Positions 50,167 through 60,289 of a stretch of 60,871 nucleotides of DNA are shown in pieces; the first letter of the stretch is position 1, and each line of letters begins with the position of its first letter. The stretch is from positions 1-60,871 of the forward strand of contig NZ_FOIF01000001.1 in NCBI RefSeq assembly GCF_900111575.1, written 5' to 3'. The notes under the pieces are model-generated. The model saw only the letters and a program-made list of their open reading frames with translations. It did no database searches and was not told the DNA's origin. A program made the position numbers and the translations under genes. Source of the DNA: Anaerobranca gottschalkii DSM 13577 (GTDB taxonomy: Bacteria > Bacillota > Proteinivoracia > Proteinivoracales > Proteinivoracaceae).

Positions 50167-50922
50167 TTATTTAGCCTCCTTTTCGGGGTCTCTTAAGTTA
50201 CCCAATGGATAGTATGGAATCATGTGTTCTTCTAACCACTTAAGGGCTTCTACAGGGCTGATACCCCAGTTAGTTGGACAAGTAGAAAGAACTTCTACTA
50301 TACCAAAACCTTTACCTTCCATTTGTACTTGGAAAGCCCTTTTAATAGCTCTTTTTGCTTTCATTATATTAGGAACATTGTGAACTGAAACCCTTTCAAC
50401 AAATACCGCTCCTTGAATTGTAGCCAACATTTCAGACATTTTTATTGGATAACCGGCATGGTTTTCATCTCTACCGAAAGGAGATGTAGCTGTAACCTGG
50501 TTAACTAACGTAGTTGGTGCCATTTGACCACCAGTCATACCATAAATAGCATTGTTAACAAAGATTGTAGTAATCTTTTCACCTCTAGCTGCAGCATGGA
50601 CAATCTCGGCACATCCAATAGATGCTAAGTCCCCATCACCTTGATAAGTAAATACCACATTATCTGGATGTACCCTTTTTATTCCTGTAGCTACCGCTGG
50701 AGCTCTACCATGGGCAGCTTGTTGCATATCACAATCAAAATAGTTATATGCCAATACTGCACAACCTACAGGGGCAACACCAATAGCCTTTTCTTTGATC
50801 CCTAGCTCATCCATAACCTCAGCGATTATTTTGTGAATTATACCATGGGTACAACCTGGGCAATAGTGTAAAACATTATCTGTTAAACTTTTGGGTTTTT
50901 CCCATACTCTCACCCATTCCAT
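50167..50922 (-). CDS. vorA: 2-oxoacid:ferredoxin oxidoreductase, beta subunit (TPP)
   Basis: This 251-residue thiamine-pyrophosphate subunit has YCPGCTHGIIHKIIAEVMDEL, FTYQGDGDLASIGCAEIVHAAARGE (GDG..N TPP motif) and FVNNAIYGMTGGQMAPTT. CPGC and downstream Cys fit cluster binding. The stop of the alpha gene overlaps its start by one base. Confidence 0.95.
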   Translation of the reverse strand: MEWVRVWEKPKSLTDNVLHYCPGCTHGIIHKIIAEVMDELGIKEKAIGVAPVGCAVLAYNYFDCDMQQAAHGRAPAVATGIKRVHPDNVVFTYQGDGDLASIGCAEIVHAAARGEKITTIFVNNAIYGMTGGQMAPTTLVNQVTATSPFGRDENHAGYPIKMSEMLATIQGAVFVERVSVHNVPNIMKAKRAIKRAFQVQMEGKGFGIVEVLSTCPTNWGISPVEALKWLEEHMIPYYPLGNLRDPEKEAK

Positions 50923-51980
50923 TACTTAACACCCCCTGCTAATTCCCTAACTTTTTCTGCAATTTCTTGTGGAGTTGGTATCATACCACCGGTTCTTCCA
51001 TAAAAATGTACTGGCTTTCTTCCATTAACGGCAAGCCTTACATCTTCCACCATTTGTCCAGTACTCATTTCTACTGTTAAGAAAGCTTTAGCTGTATCAA
51101 TAACTTCATTAAAGGCTTTTTCTGGATATGGCCAGAGAGTTATTGGTCTAATTAAACCAACTTTAATACCCTCTTTACGTAACTGTTGAACAACGGTTTT
51201 ACAAATCCTTGCAGTGGTACCGTAAGCAACTAAAATAATTTCTGCATCTTCAGTTTGATACATTTCACACTTAGTTTCTTTTTCCGCTATTTCCCTATAT
51301 TTAGCTTGTAATCTTAAATTATGTTTCTCTAACTCTTCTGGAGCCATGTGGAGAGAGTTTACAACATTTGGTTTTCTTCCTTTAGCACCAGTTGTAGCCC
51401 AAGTTTTTTCTGGCAAATCCCTACCCTTAGGAGGATTAAATTCTACCGGTTCCATCATTTGACCGATAATACCATCTCCTAAAATCATTACAGGAGTTCT
51501 ATAGGCATCGGCAATATCAAAGGCCTCCATAGTTAAATCAACTAACTCTTGTACTGTAGATGGTGCTAATACTACTAAACGATAATCACCATGACCTCCA
51601 CCTTTAGTAGCTTGGAAGTAGTCGGATTGGGCAGGTTGGATACCACCTAGTCCTGGACCTCCCCTAACAATATTAACAATAACACAAGGAAGTTGAGCAC
51701 CGGCGATATATGAAATACCCTCTGTCTTTAAACTGATACCAGGGCTGGAAGAAGAAGTTAATACTCTAGCACCAGCACCTGCTGCTCCATAAACCATATT
51801 TATCGCTGCAACTTCACTTTCTGCCTGTAAAAATACTCCCCCGACCTCTGGCAATCTTCTGGCAAGATATGCAGGAATTTCGTTTTGTGGGGTTATAGGG
51901 TAACCAAAAAAGTAACGACAGCCCGCTTGAACGGCAGCTTCTCCAAGAGCCTCATTACCTTTCATTAACTTTTTAGCCAT
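50922..51980 (-). CDS. vorB: 2-oxoacid:ferredoxin oxidoreductase, alpha subunit
   Basis: This 352-residue subunit has [39 protein letters not shown] and [57 protein letters not shown]-type core and [17 protein letters not shown]. This is the pyrimidine-binding domain of the enzyme. It starts 14 bp after the delta gene. Confidence 0.95.
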   Translation of the reverse strand: MAKKLMKGNEALGEAAVQAGCRYFFGYPITPQNEIPAYLARRLPEVGGVFLQAESEVAAINMVYGAAGAGARVLTSSSSPGISLKTEGISYIAGAQLPCVIVNIVRGGPGLGGIQPAQSDYFQATKGGGHGDYRLVVLAPSTVQELVDLTMEAFDIADAYRTPVMILGDGIIGQMMEPVEFNPPKGRDLPEKTWATTGAKGRKPNVVNSLHMAPEELEKHNLRLQAKYREIAEKETKCEMYQTEDAEIILVAYGTTARICKTVVQQLRKEGIKVGLIRPITLWPYPEKAFNEVIDTAKAFLTVEMSTGQMVEDVRLAVNGRKPVHFYGRTGGMIPTPQEIAEKVRELAGGVK

Positions 51981-51994
51981 GAATTAAACCTCCC

Positions 51995-52213
51995 TTATTT
52001 TTTAGCTTCCTTTTCTACTACAATAACGCTATCTGGACATATTCTTGCACATTGTGCACAGCCAATACATTTTTCCATTTCATATACAGTTGCAGGATTG
52101 TAACCTTTTTTGTTTATCCTATCAGTAGCCATTTTCACGATGTGTACAGGACAAACGATATTACATAATTCACAACCTTTACATTTGTCTTCATCAAAAA
52201 TAACTCTTGGCAT
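51995..52213 (-). CDS. vorD: 2-oxoacid:ferredoxin oxidoreductase, delta (ferredoxin-like) subunit
   Basis: This 72-residue 2[4Fe-4S] subunit has DKCKGCELCNIVCPVHIV and MEKCIGCAQCARICPDSVIV, two CxxCxxCxxxCP motifs. The ATG at 52213 follows AAGGAGG at good spacing. An in-frame codon at 52240 would overlap the upstream gene. It passes electrons to ferredoxin. Confidence 0.95.
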   Translation of the reverse strand: MPRVIFDEDKCKGCELCNIVCPVHIVKMATDRINKKGYNPATVYEMEKCIGCAQCARICPDSVIVVEKEAKK

Positions 52214-52230
52214 ATTTCTAACCTCCTTAT

Positions 52231-52902
52231 CTACAGCCATGGTAATTTATAGTCTATTTCTATGGGAAAAACTTTTGTATTTATTTTCTCCTTTAACTTT
52301 TCCGCCAATTCCCCTTTAGCCCCTGTAAAAACCACATTTAAACCTAGTTCTTCTCCAGCTTTTTCGACTAACTCTTGTCCCAGCAAAATATCTTCGATTT
52401 CAGTTAGTTCCCCTAAATTAGTGTTATTTATCAGCCCTGTTACTTTCAATCGGGACTTTCTTTCAATTCTTTCTTTAATAGTTTTTATTCCTTCCACTGT
52501 AGAAGTGAAAGGTCTTTTTTCATTAATTACCATCCAAAATTCATAACCAGTCTTTTGTAAATGATGATAATATCGCCCTAAAACTATGGCTCCATCATCA
52601 CCCCCAACATCGATTACCACTGGTTTATCTGAAGTAAAACAACCTATAACTTCTGGTGGCAAAGCAGGTAGATCTGCTGTACCATACCTTTGATTAAAAA
52701 TTACTTCTACATTATTTTCCCGTAAATCTTCAGCACTATCCCTAGACCTAAAAAAAGGGTTAACGATATCCAGGTCTACTAAATAACTTTTACCATAGGT
52801 TTTTGCTAAATATTTACTGAAATTTAGTGCTACCTGGGTTTTACCACTACCAAATTCACCACAAAAGATAAATACTTTGGATTTAGACAATAAATCAAGC
52901 AT
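52231..52902 (-). CDS. P-loop ATP-binding protein of unknown role in VOR operon
   Basis: This 223-residue protein has a Walker A in FIFCGEFGSGKTQVALNFSKYLA, YLVDLDIVNPFFRSRDSAEDL, and VVIDVGGDDGAIVLGRYYHHL, reminiscent of SIMIBI-class NTPases (MinD/ArsA/CooC-like). It has no membrane segment. It lies between a butyrate kinase and the delta subunit with a 17-bp gap. It may help cluster assembly in the oxidoreductase (inference). Confidence 0.82.
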   Translation of the reverse strand: MLDLLSKSKVFIFCGEFGSGKTQVALNFSKYLAKTYGKSYLVDLDIVNPFFRSRDSAEDLRENNVEVIFNQRYGTADLPALPPEVIGCFTSDKPVVIDVGGDDGAIVLGRYYHHLQKTGYEFWMVINEKRPFTSTVEGIKTIKERIERKSRLKVTGLINNTNLGELTEIEDILLGQELVEKAGEELGLNVVFTGAKGELAEKLKEKINTKVFPIEIDYKLPWL

Positions 52903-53988
52903 TTATTTTAATCCTTCATAAATTTTGGGCTTTTCTTCCCCAGTAAGCACCCTTAATCCACCTTCTGCTAAAGCAAGCATTTCATCTTCCCCTGGATAAA
53001 CCAAAACATCAGATATAAAGTTTACCCTTTCTTTAATCCAGCCTACAAGAACATTGTCATAGGCTAAACCACCGGTTAAGATGATGGCATCTACTTCACC
53101 TTTTAAAACAGCTGCACAACTACCAATCTCTTTTGCCACTTGATAAGCCATGGCTTGATAAACAAGTTCTGCGTCCTTATCGCCATTTTCAATCATTTTT
53201 CTAACTTCTCGACCATCATTGGTATTTAGGTAGGCAACTAATCCACCTTTACCGACGATTTTTTTCATAATTTCTCCTTGGGTAAACTGATTAGAGAAAC
53301 ATAATTTAACTAAATCTCCTACAGGTAAACCACCACTTCTTTCAGGAGAAAAAGGACCTTCTCCATCTAAGGCATTATTAACATCTACTACCTTCCCTTT
53401 TCTATGGGCTCCTACTGAGATACCGCCACCTAAATGGGCTACAATAAAGTTAAAATCTTCATAAGATCCTTGAAGATCATTAGCTGCTCTACGGGCAACG
53501 GCCTTTTGATTTAAGGCGTGGAAAATACTTTTCCTTTGGATTTCCGGCATACCAGAAATCCTTGCAATGTCCTCCATTTCATCAACAACTACAGGATCGA
53601 CAATATATGCTGGAATATTAAATTGTTCTGCAATTTCATGGGCAATGATACCACCTAAATTGGAAGCATGTTGGCCTTGTAAACCTTTTCTTAAATCTTC
53701 CAACATTTTTTCATTAACTTCATATGTTCCTCCAGGCATTGGAGCTAATAATCCCCCTCTACCCACAACCGCTGATAGTTTATTTAGATTAATTCCTTGT
53801 TCATCTAAGGTTTTTAAAATGACATTCTTTCTAAATTCATATTGATCAATAATAGATTTAAAGCCCACCAATTCTTCAGCAGAGTGGCGAAGGGTTTCTT
53901 CAAAAAGGGCATTGTCATTTTCAAATACAGCGATTTTTGTGGAGGTGGAACCGGGATTAATTGTTAGAATTCTAAAGCTATTTGGCAT
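52903..53988 (-). CDS. buk: Butyrate kinase, copy 1
   Basis: This 361-residue ASKHA acyl kinase has [84 protein letters not shown], and [18 protein letters not shown]. It makes ATP and (iso)butyrate or branched acid from acyl phosphate. Copy 2 lies at 56106-57161. Its stop adjoins the next start. Confidence 0.95.
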   Translation of the reverse strand: MPNSFRILTINPGSTSTKIAVFENDNALFEETLRHSAEELVGFKSIIDQYEFRKNVILKTLDEQGINLNKLSAVVGRGGLLAPMPGGTYEVNEKMLEDLRKGLQGQHASNLGGIIAHEIAEQFNIPAYIVDPVVVDEMEDIARISGMPEIQRKSIFHALNQKAVARRAANDLQGSYEDFNFIVAHLGGGISVGAHRKGKVVDVNNALDGEGPFSPERSGGLPVGDLVKLCFSNQFTQGEIMKKIVGKGGLVAYLNTNDGREVRKMIENGDKDAELVYQAMAYQVAKEIGSCAAVLKGEVDAIILTGGLAYDNVLVGWIKERVNFISDVLVYPGEDEMLALAEGGLRVLTGEEKPKIYEGLK

Positions 53989-54032
53989 TTTATAATTACC
54001 TCCTTAAATACATCTTGAAACTTTTTAAAATA

Positions 54033-54056
54033 GGGAGTTGACTAAAGCCAACCCCC
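54033..54056 (-). terminator. Intra-operon hairpin between leucine dehydrogenase 1 and buk 1
   Basis: On the minus strand GGGGGTTG pairs with CAACTCCC, using one G-U pair that is only allowed on that strand. It sits 31 bases past the dehydrogenase stop. The following tail TATTTTAA is only weakly T-rich, so it may attenuate or protect the transcript rather than end it. Confidence 0.55.
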
Positions 54057-54086
54057 TTATTTTATAACTATCCTTTTAGGGTCTAA

Positions 54087-55154
54087 TTAGCCAAGATAAG
54101 TGTTGCGAACTCTACCAAGTTTTTCAATTCTTTCTTCAGCCATTCTATCAGCAGCTTTATATGTTGGAATATTGTCTCTCTTAGCAATTTGGAATACCTT
54201 TTTGATGTTATCGTATATTTTAGAAACAGTTTGCATAGCCCTTTCTTCATTATATCCTTTAAGTTCATCGGCTACGTTAATTAATCCACCGGCATTTATT
54301 ACATAGTCTGGAGCATAAATGATACCTTTTTCAGTAATGATATCACCATGACGTTCTTCTTTAAGTTGGTTATTAGCACCACCGGCGATAATTTTGCACT
54401 TAAATTGTGGTATAGTTTCATCATTTATTGTAGCACCTAAAGCATTAGGAGAGTAAATATCACACTCTACTCCATAGATTTCATTTAAACCAACAGCTTG
54501 GGCACCAAATTCTCTAACAACTCTATCAACAGCTTCTTTATCAATGTCAGTAACAATCAATTTAGCTCCAGCTTTGTGTAAATACTCACATAGGTAGTAT
54601 CCAACTTTACCTACACCTTGTACGGCAACTACTCTACCGGTAATATCATCGGAACCCCAAACTTCATTGGCGCAAGCTTGGATACCTCTGAAAACTCCAT
54701 AGGCAGTTTTAGGAGATGGGTCACCACTACCACCTAAAGTTTTAGATACACCTACAACGTAAGGAGTTTCTTGTCTAATATAATCCATATCGTCAACAAC
54801 GGTTCCAACATCGGCAGCGGTAATATAGCGGCCATTTAAACTTTGGACAAATCTACCAAATGCCCTCCATAATTCTTCAGATTTCTGGGTTTTAGGATCT
54901 CCCCAAACTACAGTTTTACCTCCACCTAAATTTAATCCTGCTGCAGCAGCTTTATATGTCATACCCCTTGATAATCTTAAGGCATCTTCAATAGCTTCTT
55001 CTTCAGTTTTGTAATTCCACATACGGGTTCCACCTAAGGCTGGACCTAAAGTAGTGTCATGAATACCAATAATAGCTTTTAAACCAGAAGTTTTATCATG
55101 ACAAATAACCACTTGCTCATAATCATACTTTTCCATGTACTTGAAAATTTCCAT
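54087..55154 (-). CDS. ldh: Leucine/valine/phenylalanine dehydrogenase, copy 1
   Basis: This 355-residue Glu/Leu/Phe/Val dehydrogenase family protein is of LeuDH length. It has [47 protein letters not shown] (catalytic Lys and substrate site) and [21 protein letters not shown] (NAD fold), with NALGATIND. It deaminates branched-chain amino acids to 2-oxoacids. The symbol is the usual one for LeuDH. Copy 2 is at 57174. Confidence 0.92.
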   Translation of the reverse strand: MEIFKYMEKYDYEQVVICHDKTSGLKAIIGIHDTTLGPALGGTRMWNYKTEEEAIEDALRLSRGMTYKAAAAGLNLGGGKTVVWGDPKTQKSEELWRAFGRFVQSLNGRYITAADVGTVVDDMDYIRQETPYVVGVSKTLGGSGDPSPKTAYGVFRGIQACANEVWGSDDITGRVVAVQGVGKVGYYLCEYLHKAGAKLIVTDIDKEAVDRVVREFGAQAVGLNEIYGVECDIYSPNALGATINDETIPQFKCKIIAGGANNQLKEERHGDIITEKGIIYAPDYVINAGGLINVADELKGYNEERAMQTVSKIYDNIKKVFQIAKRDNIPTYKAADRMAEERIEKLGRVRNTYLG

Positions 55155-55187
55155 TTGAAATTCCTCCTTAAATTTTTAATATATAGC

Positions 55188-56093
55188 TTACCTATTGGCA
55201 GCTACTAAAACCCCTAAAGCTATAGAATATAATTTAGCTTCATGGGTATCTGACCTAGAAGTTAACACAACTGGTGCTTTGGCACCGGCAATTATCCCTG
55301 CAGTTTTAGCATTAGCAAAGTAAACTATAGATTTATATAAAACATTTCCTGCTTCAATATCGGGAACTAATAGAATATCGGCATTACCAGCTACTGGACT
55401 TACAATTCCTTTATGTTTTGCAGCTTCTAAAGATACTGCATTGTCTAATGCAAGGGGTCCATCGATAATACAACCTTTAATTTGTCCCCTATCTGCCATC
55501 TTAGAAAGATTTGCCGCATCTAATGTCGCCTGCATATCAGGGTTTACTAATTCCACTGCTGCTAAAGGTGCTACCTTAGGAGTATCGATTCCTAGAGCAT
55601 GGGCTACTGTTACAGCATTTTGTACTATTTGAGCCTTTTGACTTAAATCAGGGGCGATATTCATAGCACCATCTGTTAATAAGAACAATTTATCATATCC
55701 TTGGATCTCCAATACTGCCACATGACTTAAAACTCTACCGGTCCTTAGACCAATTTCTTTATCAAGGACTGCCCTTAAAATATCTGCTGTACCTAATAAG
55801 CCCTTCATAACTAGACTGGCTTCACCTTGAGAAACCATTTCCACTGATTTTCTAGCAGCTTTAATTTTATCTGGTTCATTGATAATTCTACATCGGGAAA
55901 TATCATAACCTTCCCCTTGGGCAATTTCTTTAATTCCTTCTTCATCGCCAACTAAAATAGCGTCAACAATTCCTAAATTTACCCCTTCGCTTACTGCAGC
56001 TAATACTTCGTTATCCTCTGCAGCTGCTACCACTAGGGTTTGTTTCGGTACTTCTTTAGCCTTTTCAATGATTTGTTGAATAGATGTTATCAT
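55188..56093 (-). CDS. ptb: Phosphate butyryltransferase
   Basis: This 301-residue PTA/PTB-family enzyme makes acyl phosphate from acyl-CoA and Pi. Motifs are LVVAAAEDNEVLAAVSEGVNLGIVDAILVGDEE, ASLVMKGLLGTADILRAVLDK and GCIIDGPLALDNAVS, LLVPDIEAGNVLYKSIVYFANAKTAGIIAGAKAPVVLTSRSDTHE-type ending. Only one copy, shared by both kinases. Lies between leucine dehydrogenase 1 and buk 2. Confidence 0.95.
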   Translation of the reverse strand: MITSIQQIIEKAKEVPKQTLVVAAAEDNEVLAAVSEGVNLGIVDAILVGDEEGIKEIAQGEGYDISRCRIINEPDKIKAARKSVEMVSQGEASLVMKGLLGTADILRAVLDKEIGLRTGRVLSHVAVLEIQGYDKLFLLTDGAMNIAPDLSQKAQIVQNAVTVAHALGIDTPKVAPLAAVELVNPDMQATLDAANLSKMADRGQIKGCIIDGPLALDNAVSLEAAKHKGIVSPVAGNADILLVPDIEAGNVLYKSIVYFANAKTAGIIAGAKAPVVLTSRSDTHEAKLYSIALGVLVAANR

Positions 56094-56105
56094 CCAAACA
56101 CCTCC

Positions 56106-57161
56106 CTAATAAGTTTTTGCTTTTTCTTCATTATTTAGTACCCTTAAAACACCTTCTACTAAAGCAATCATTTCATCTTCACCAGGATAAATTAAAACTT
56201 CTGCAATAAAACTAATGTACTGAGAAATTTTATCTGTTAAGTACTTAGAATGGGATAAACCACCGGTTAAAACAATTTTTTCTACTTGACCTTTCAATAC
56301 TGTAGCCATTGCTCCGATTTCCTTAGCAATTTGATAAGCCATAGCATTGTATATAAGTTCTGCGTATTTATCCCCTTCTTTAATTCTCCTTTCAACTTCC
56401 CTAGCATCATTGGTGTTTAGATAAGCAACTAAACCACCTTCTCCGGTAAGCTTCTTCTTTAAAGTAGCTAAATCGTACTTTCCGGAAAAAGCTAATTTAA
56501 CTAAATCACCTACCGGTAATCCTCCAGTTCTTTCTGGGGAAAATGGACCCATTTCATTGGCATTATTAACATCTATCATTTTATTTTTTCTAATTGGTAC
56601 TATGGAAATTCCTCCACCTAAGTGGGCAACTATTAAGTTCATCTCCTCTAGAGATTTACCTAAATCTTTAGCTACCCTATGGGCAACTGCTTTAACATTT
56701 AAAGCATGTAACAAACTTCTCCGAGGTATTTCTGGCATTCCTGAAATTCTTGCTATATCTTCAAACTCATCTACTGCAACGGGGTCAACGATATAGGCCT
56801 TAACCCCAAACTTCTCGGCAATCTTTTTGGCAATTAATCCTCCTAAATTTGATGCATGCTCTCCTTGTACCCCAATTTTCAAGTCTTTAATCATCTCTTC
56901 ATTAACTTCGTAAGTTCCACTTTCCATAGGTCTTAAAAGACCACCACGACCAACTATAGAGTGAAAAGAGGTAAAACCATTTTCCTCCAACCACTTTTCA
57001 ATTACTTCATAACGAAAGTCTAATTGATCTATTATTTTACTGTATTTTTTAAGCTCTTCTCTACTATGGCTTAAGTTTTCACTTTTAATTAATTCTTTGC
57101 CCTCATAAACAGCGATTTTAGTAGAAGTAGAGCCAGGGTTAATTGCTAAAATTCTAAACAT
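56106..57161 (-). CDS. buk: Butyrate kinase, copy 2
   Basis: This 351-residue paralogue of the enzyme at 52903 shows the same motifs: [82 protein letters not shown]. Differences near the glycine-rich loop may reflect another chain length. It lies 12 bp after the second leucine dehydrogenase. Confidence 0.95.
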   Translation of the reverse strand: MFRILAINPGSTSTKIAVYEGKELIKSENLSHSREELKKYSKIIDQLDFRYEVIEKWLEENGFTSFHSIVGRGGLLRPMESGTYEVNEEMIKDLKIGVQGEHASNLGGLIAKKIAEKFGVKAYIVDPVAVDEFEDIARISGMPEIPRRSLLHALNVKAVAHRVAKDLGKSLEEMNLIVAHLGGGISIVPIRKNKMIDVNNANEMGPFSPERTGGLPVGDLVKLAFSGKYDLATLKKKLTGEGGLVAYLNTNDAREVERRIKEGDKYAELIYNAMAYQIAKEIGAMATVLKGQVEKIVLTGGLSHSKYLTDKISQYISFIAEVLIYPGEDEMIALVEGVLRVLNNEEKAKTY

Positions 57162-57173
57162 AACTACAACCCC

Positions 57174-58250
57174 TTATTTTTTATATATTGTCTTAACCTT
57201 CCTATAAGTTTCTAATCTCTCATGAACTAAAGTATCGGCAGCTTTATATGTTGGAATGTTATCCCTTCTGGAGATTTCAAAGATTTTCAATAACATATCA
57301 TAAATACCTGCTGCTTTACCGTATGCCCTTTCTTTATTGTATCCACCTGGTTCTAGTTCATCGGCAACTTGAATTAGACCTCCAGCATTAACAACATAAT
57401 CTGGGCCATAAACTATTCCTAATTCATGGAGCTTATCACCATGGCGAGGTTCAGCCAATTGATTGTTAGCAGCACCGGCAATAGCTTTACACTTTAATTT
57501 AGGAATTGTCTCATCATTGATAATTGCACCTAGAGCATTAGGTGAGAATATATCACATTCTACTTCATAAATTTCTTCAGGTTTCACTATAGTTACTTGT
57601 GGATAATCTGCTAATACTTTATCAATGTGTTCTTGAATTATATCTGTACCAATTACTTTAGCTCCATCTTCAATAAGGTAACCTACTAAGTGATAACCTA
57701 CTTTTCCTAGACCCTGAACAGCGATGACTTTTCCTTCTAGTGAATCTGATCCAAATGCTTCCTTTGCTACAGCTTTAATACCTTTCCAAGTTCCAAAGGC
57801 GGTAATAATTGATGAATTACCACCACCCCCGTAAGATTCAGGTAAAGCACCAACATAAGGGGTTTCTTTACGGCAAATTATAAAATCATGGTAAGTAGTA
57901 CCTACATCGGTACCTGTGCTAAATCTACCTTTAAAACCATCGATAAATCTACCAAAGGCTCTAAACATCGCTTCACTCTTGTCCTTTTTAGGATCACCCC
58001 AAATTACCGATTTCCCACCACCATAGTCTTGACCACTGGCAGCTGATTTGTAAGTCATTCCCTTTGAGAGCCTTAATACGTCGTAAATAGCTTCTTCTTC
58101 TGTTTTATAAGGCCACATTCTGCAACCACCAAGGGCTGGACCTAAAGTTGTATCGTGGATAGCTATTAAAGCCTTTAAGCCACTGGCTTTATGTTGATTA
58201 AAGATCAGCTGTTCATGTCCTTCTTTTTCCATCATTTCGAAAATCTTCAT
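57174..58250 (-). CDS. ldh: Leucine/valine/phenylalanine dehydrogenase, copy 2
   Basis: This 358-residue paralogue of the copy at 54087 has [46 protein letters not shown] and VIAVQGLGKVGYHLVGYLIEDG, NALGAIIND. It is first in the operon, directly behind the sigma-54 promoter. The active-site neighbourhood differs (SGQDYGGGKS, FSTGTDVGTTYHDF), suggesting a different amino-acid preference. Confidence 0.92.
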   Translation of the reverse strand: MKIFEMMEKEGHEQLIFNQHKASGLKALIAIHDTTLGPALGGCRMWPYKTEEEAIYDVLRLSKGMTYKSAASGQDYGGGKSVIWGDPKKDKSEAMFRAFGRFIDGFKGRFSTGTDVGTTYHDFIICRKETPYVGALPESYGGGGNSSIITAFGTWKGIKAVAKEAFGSDSLEGKVIAVQGLGKVGYHLVGYLIEDGAKVIGTDIIQEHIDKVLADYPQVTIVKPEEIYEVECDIFSPNALGAIINDETIPKLKCKAIAGAANNQLAEPRHGDKLHELGIVYGPDYVVNAGGLIQVADELEPGGYNKERAYGKAAGIYDMLLKIFEISRRDNIPTYKAADTLVHERLETYRKVKTIYKK

Positions 58251-58289
58251 TTTGGTTACCTCCCCTTATTTTTTCACCTTTTTATTTTT

Positions 58290-58306
58290 TGCAATTTATG
58301 TGCCAA
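58290..58306 (-). promoter_or_regulatory. Sigma-54 (-24/-12) promoter of the branched-chain operon
   Basis: On the minus strand TTGGCACATAAATTGCA gives TTGGCAC, 5 bases, TTGCA, which agrees with the sigma-54 consensus at every key position. It lies 40-56 bases before the first gene. Confidence 0.9.
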
Positions 58307-58401
58307 GCTATCTGATCTTAAATTATTATTTGATAAAAGCCTGAAAAATATAAAAAACAAAAAAATAACATAGTTTGCTTTTAAAAAAGCCAACTATGTT
58401 A

Positions 58402-58451
58402 TTGCATTTTTTTGCAATAAATTGCGTTTTTTTGCCTGCAAATTATTGCAA
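58402..58451 (-). promoter_or_regulatory. Three TTGCA-N6-TGCAA-type activator sites
   Basis: TTGCATTTTTTTGCAA (58402-58417) and CTGCAAATTATTGCAA (58436-58451) are near-perfect palindromes with N6 spacing; TTGCGTTTTTTTGCCT (58422-58437) is a weaker one. They lie about 100-150 bp upstream of the promoter, the usual place for enhancer sites, and the last overlaps the regulator's stop codon. Confidence 0.72.
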
Positions 58452-60164
58452 GTCATATTTCTCTATTTTATTATATAAACTCCTGATAGATATATCTAAA
58501 TCTTTAGCTGTCTTTGTTTTATTGAAATTATTAAGCATCAATACTTTTTGGATATATTCTTTCTCGACATTATCCAAAACTGTTGACAATGGTTTAACTG
58601 TAGTAGATTTTTGAACCTTTAGATCTATATTAAATTTATCATTAGTTAAATTAGGGAGATGGGTAGGAGTTATTATAGTTTCATTATAATTCATATTAAT
58701 AATTGCCCTTCCTATTACATTTTCTAATTCCCTAACATTTCCCCGCCAATGATAATTTTCAAGAATTTGTAAAGCTTCTTCATCTATCCCTTGAATACTT
58801 CTTCCATACTCTTGGTTAAATTTCTTAATTAAATGGTATGTTAAAGGTTTAATCTCCTTTTTCCGCTTTCTAAGGGGAGGTATAAAAATGGGAACAACAC
58901 TTATCCTGTAATATAGATCTTCTCGAAATTTCCCCTGTTTAATAGCTTCTTCTAAATTAACATTAGTAGCAGCAATTACTCGGACATCCACTGTTTGAGG
59001 CTTGGTATCTCCAACAGGAACTATTTCCCTTTCTTGTAGTACCCTTAAAAGCTTTGCTTGGAGATTCAAACTAATTTCACCTATTTCATCGAGGAAAATA
59101 GTCCCTCCATTAGCTTGGGAAAAAAGACCCTTCTTTCCACCCCTTTTGGCTCCTGTAAAGGCACCATCTACATAGCCAAAAAGTTCACTTTCCAAGAGAT
59201 TATCAGCAATAGCGGCACAATTTACCCGAACAAATTGGTTGTATTTTCTGCTAGATGCATTGTGGATAGCATGGGCAAACAATTCTTTACCAGTACCACT
59301 TTCTCCCCTAAGGAGTACTGTAGCTGGGGTAATAGCAGCATTTTTTGCTTGTTCGATGGCCATTTTCATATTTAATTCTTCTGCAACGATATCATCAAAG
59401 GTATATTTAGCTTCTAGTTTTCTGATTATCCGTTTAGCCTTATCTAATTCATCATGTAACCTTTTAATTTCCGAAATATCATGGATTACTGCTACACTGC
59501 CCTTTAATTTATTATCTACTATCAGCGGGGCAGCATCCACTATTACTTCTTTACCCATAGCCCCTACTTTTAATTTAACACCTTTAACTGGCTGACGGGT
59601 TTTTAATACTTGAAGGTGAACACTTTCTCCTTCAGCGATATCTACATCTGCTGGTTTACCGATTATATCCTTTTCTGTATAGCCTGTAAGCTTTTTATAT
59701 GCGGGGTTAATCATAATCCCTTTACCTTCATGATCTACAACTGAAATAGCATCAACTGTTGCGTTAAAAATGGATTCTAAAGTAGCTTGAACTTCTTTTA
59801 AGTTAGTTATTTTTTCCGCTAATTCTTTAACCTCTGTAATATCTCTAAAAACTGCTACAGCTCCTACTAACTCACCTTTTTCATTAAAAACAGGCATTCG
59901 GTTAGTTACTATGGATATATCCCCAACCTTTTGCTGTCTATTAAGTTCCGGTTTCCCTTCCTCTAAAACCCTAGGTAATCTCGATGTGGGAACAACTTCT
60001 AAAACATCTCGACCTAAACATTCTTTGTAAGGAATTCCTACAATTCTTTCCGCACCTTTATTCATTAAAATAATTTTCCCTTGGAGGTCTATAGCCATAA
60101 TGGCATCATGTATACTATCTAAAATCCCTTGAATTTCATGGGGTCCTAAAACTCTCTTTCCCAA
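58443..60164 (-). CDS. Sigma-54-dependent activator with two PAS domains (BkdR-like)
   Basis: This 573-residue activator has PAS 1 (about 10-115, [20 protein letters not shown]), PAS 2 (about 128-235), and an AAA+ domain with Walker [16 protein letters not shown], the sigma-54 contact loop GAFTGA in [12 protein letters not shown], and Walker [13 protein letters not shown]. The C-terminal Fis-type HTH is [24 protein letters not shown]. The PAS ligands are unknown. Located directly upstream of the operon, it is the best candidate activator of it and of ald. Confidence 0.93.
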   Translation of the reverse strand: MGKRVLGPHEIQGILDSIHDAIMAIDLQGKIILMNKGAERIVGIPYKECLGRDVLEVVPTSRLPRVLEEGKPELNRQQKVGDISIVTNRMPVFNEKGELVGAVAVFRDITEVKELAEKITNLKEVQATLESIFNATVDAISVVDHEGKGIMINPAYKKLTGYTEKDIIGKPADVDIAEGESVHLQVLKTRQPVKGVKLKVGAMGKEVIVDAAPLIVDNKLKGSVAVIHDISEIKRLHDELDKAKRIIRKLEAKYTFDDIVAEELNMKMAIEQAKNAAITPATVLLRGESGTGKELFAHAIHNASSRKYNQFVRVNCAAIADNLLESELFGYVDGAFTGAKRGGKKGLFSQANGGTIFLDEIGEISLNLQAKLLRVLQEREIVPVGDTKPQTVDVRVIAATNVNLEEAIKQGKFREDLYYRISVVPIFIPPLRKRKKEIKPLTYHLIKKFNQEYGRSIQGIDEEALQILENYHWRGNVRELENVIGRAIINMNYNETIITPTHLPNLTNDKFNIDLKVQKSTTVKPLSTVLDNVEKEYIQKVLMLNNFNKTKTAKDLDISIRSLYNKIEKYDLQ

Positions 60165-60289
60165 ACTATTACCTCCTTAGCCTTTCCTTTCAATATATTT
60201 TATCATGAAAGGCTAAACTTGTTAAGACCGGCTAAATTATAAAGTTCAAATTAAAATTCTAAAAAAGATAAGGATAAGTTATATTTTCT

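Noticed and set aside
59239-59595. Plus-strand ORF of 118 codons inside the sigma-54 activator
   Set aside because: It is antisense to the conserved AAA+ domain, and has no ribosome site or recognisable motif.
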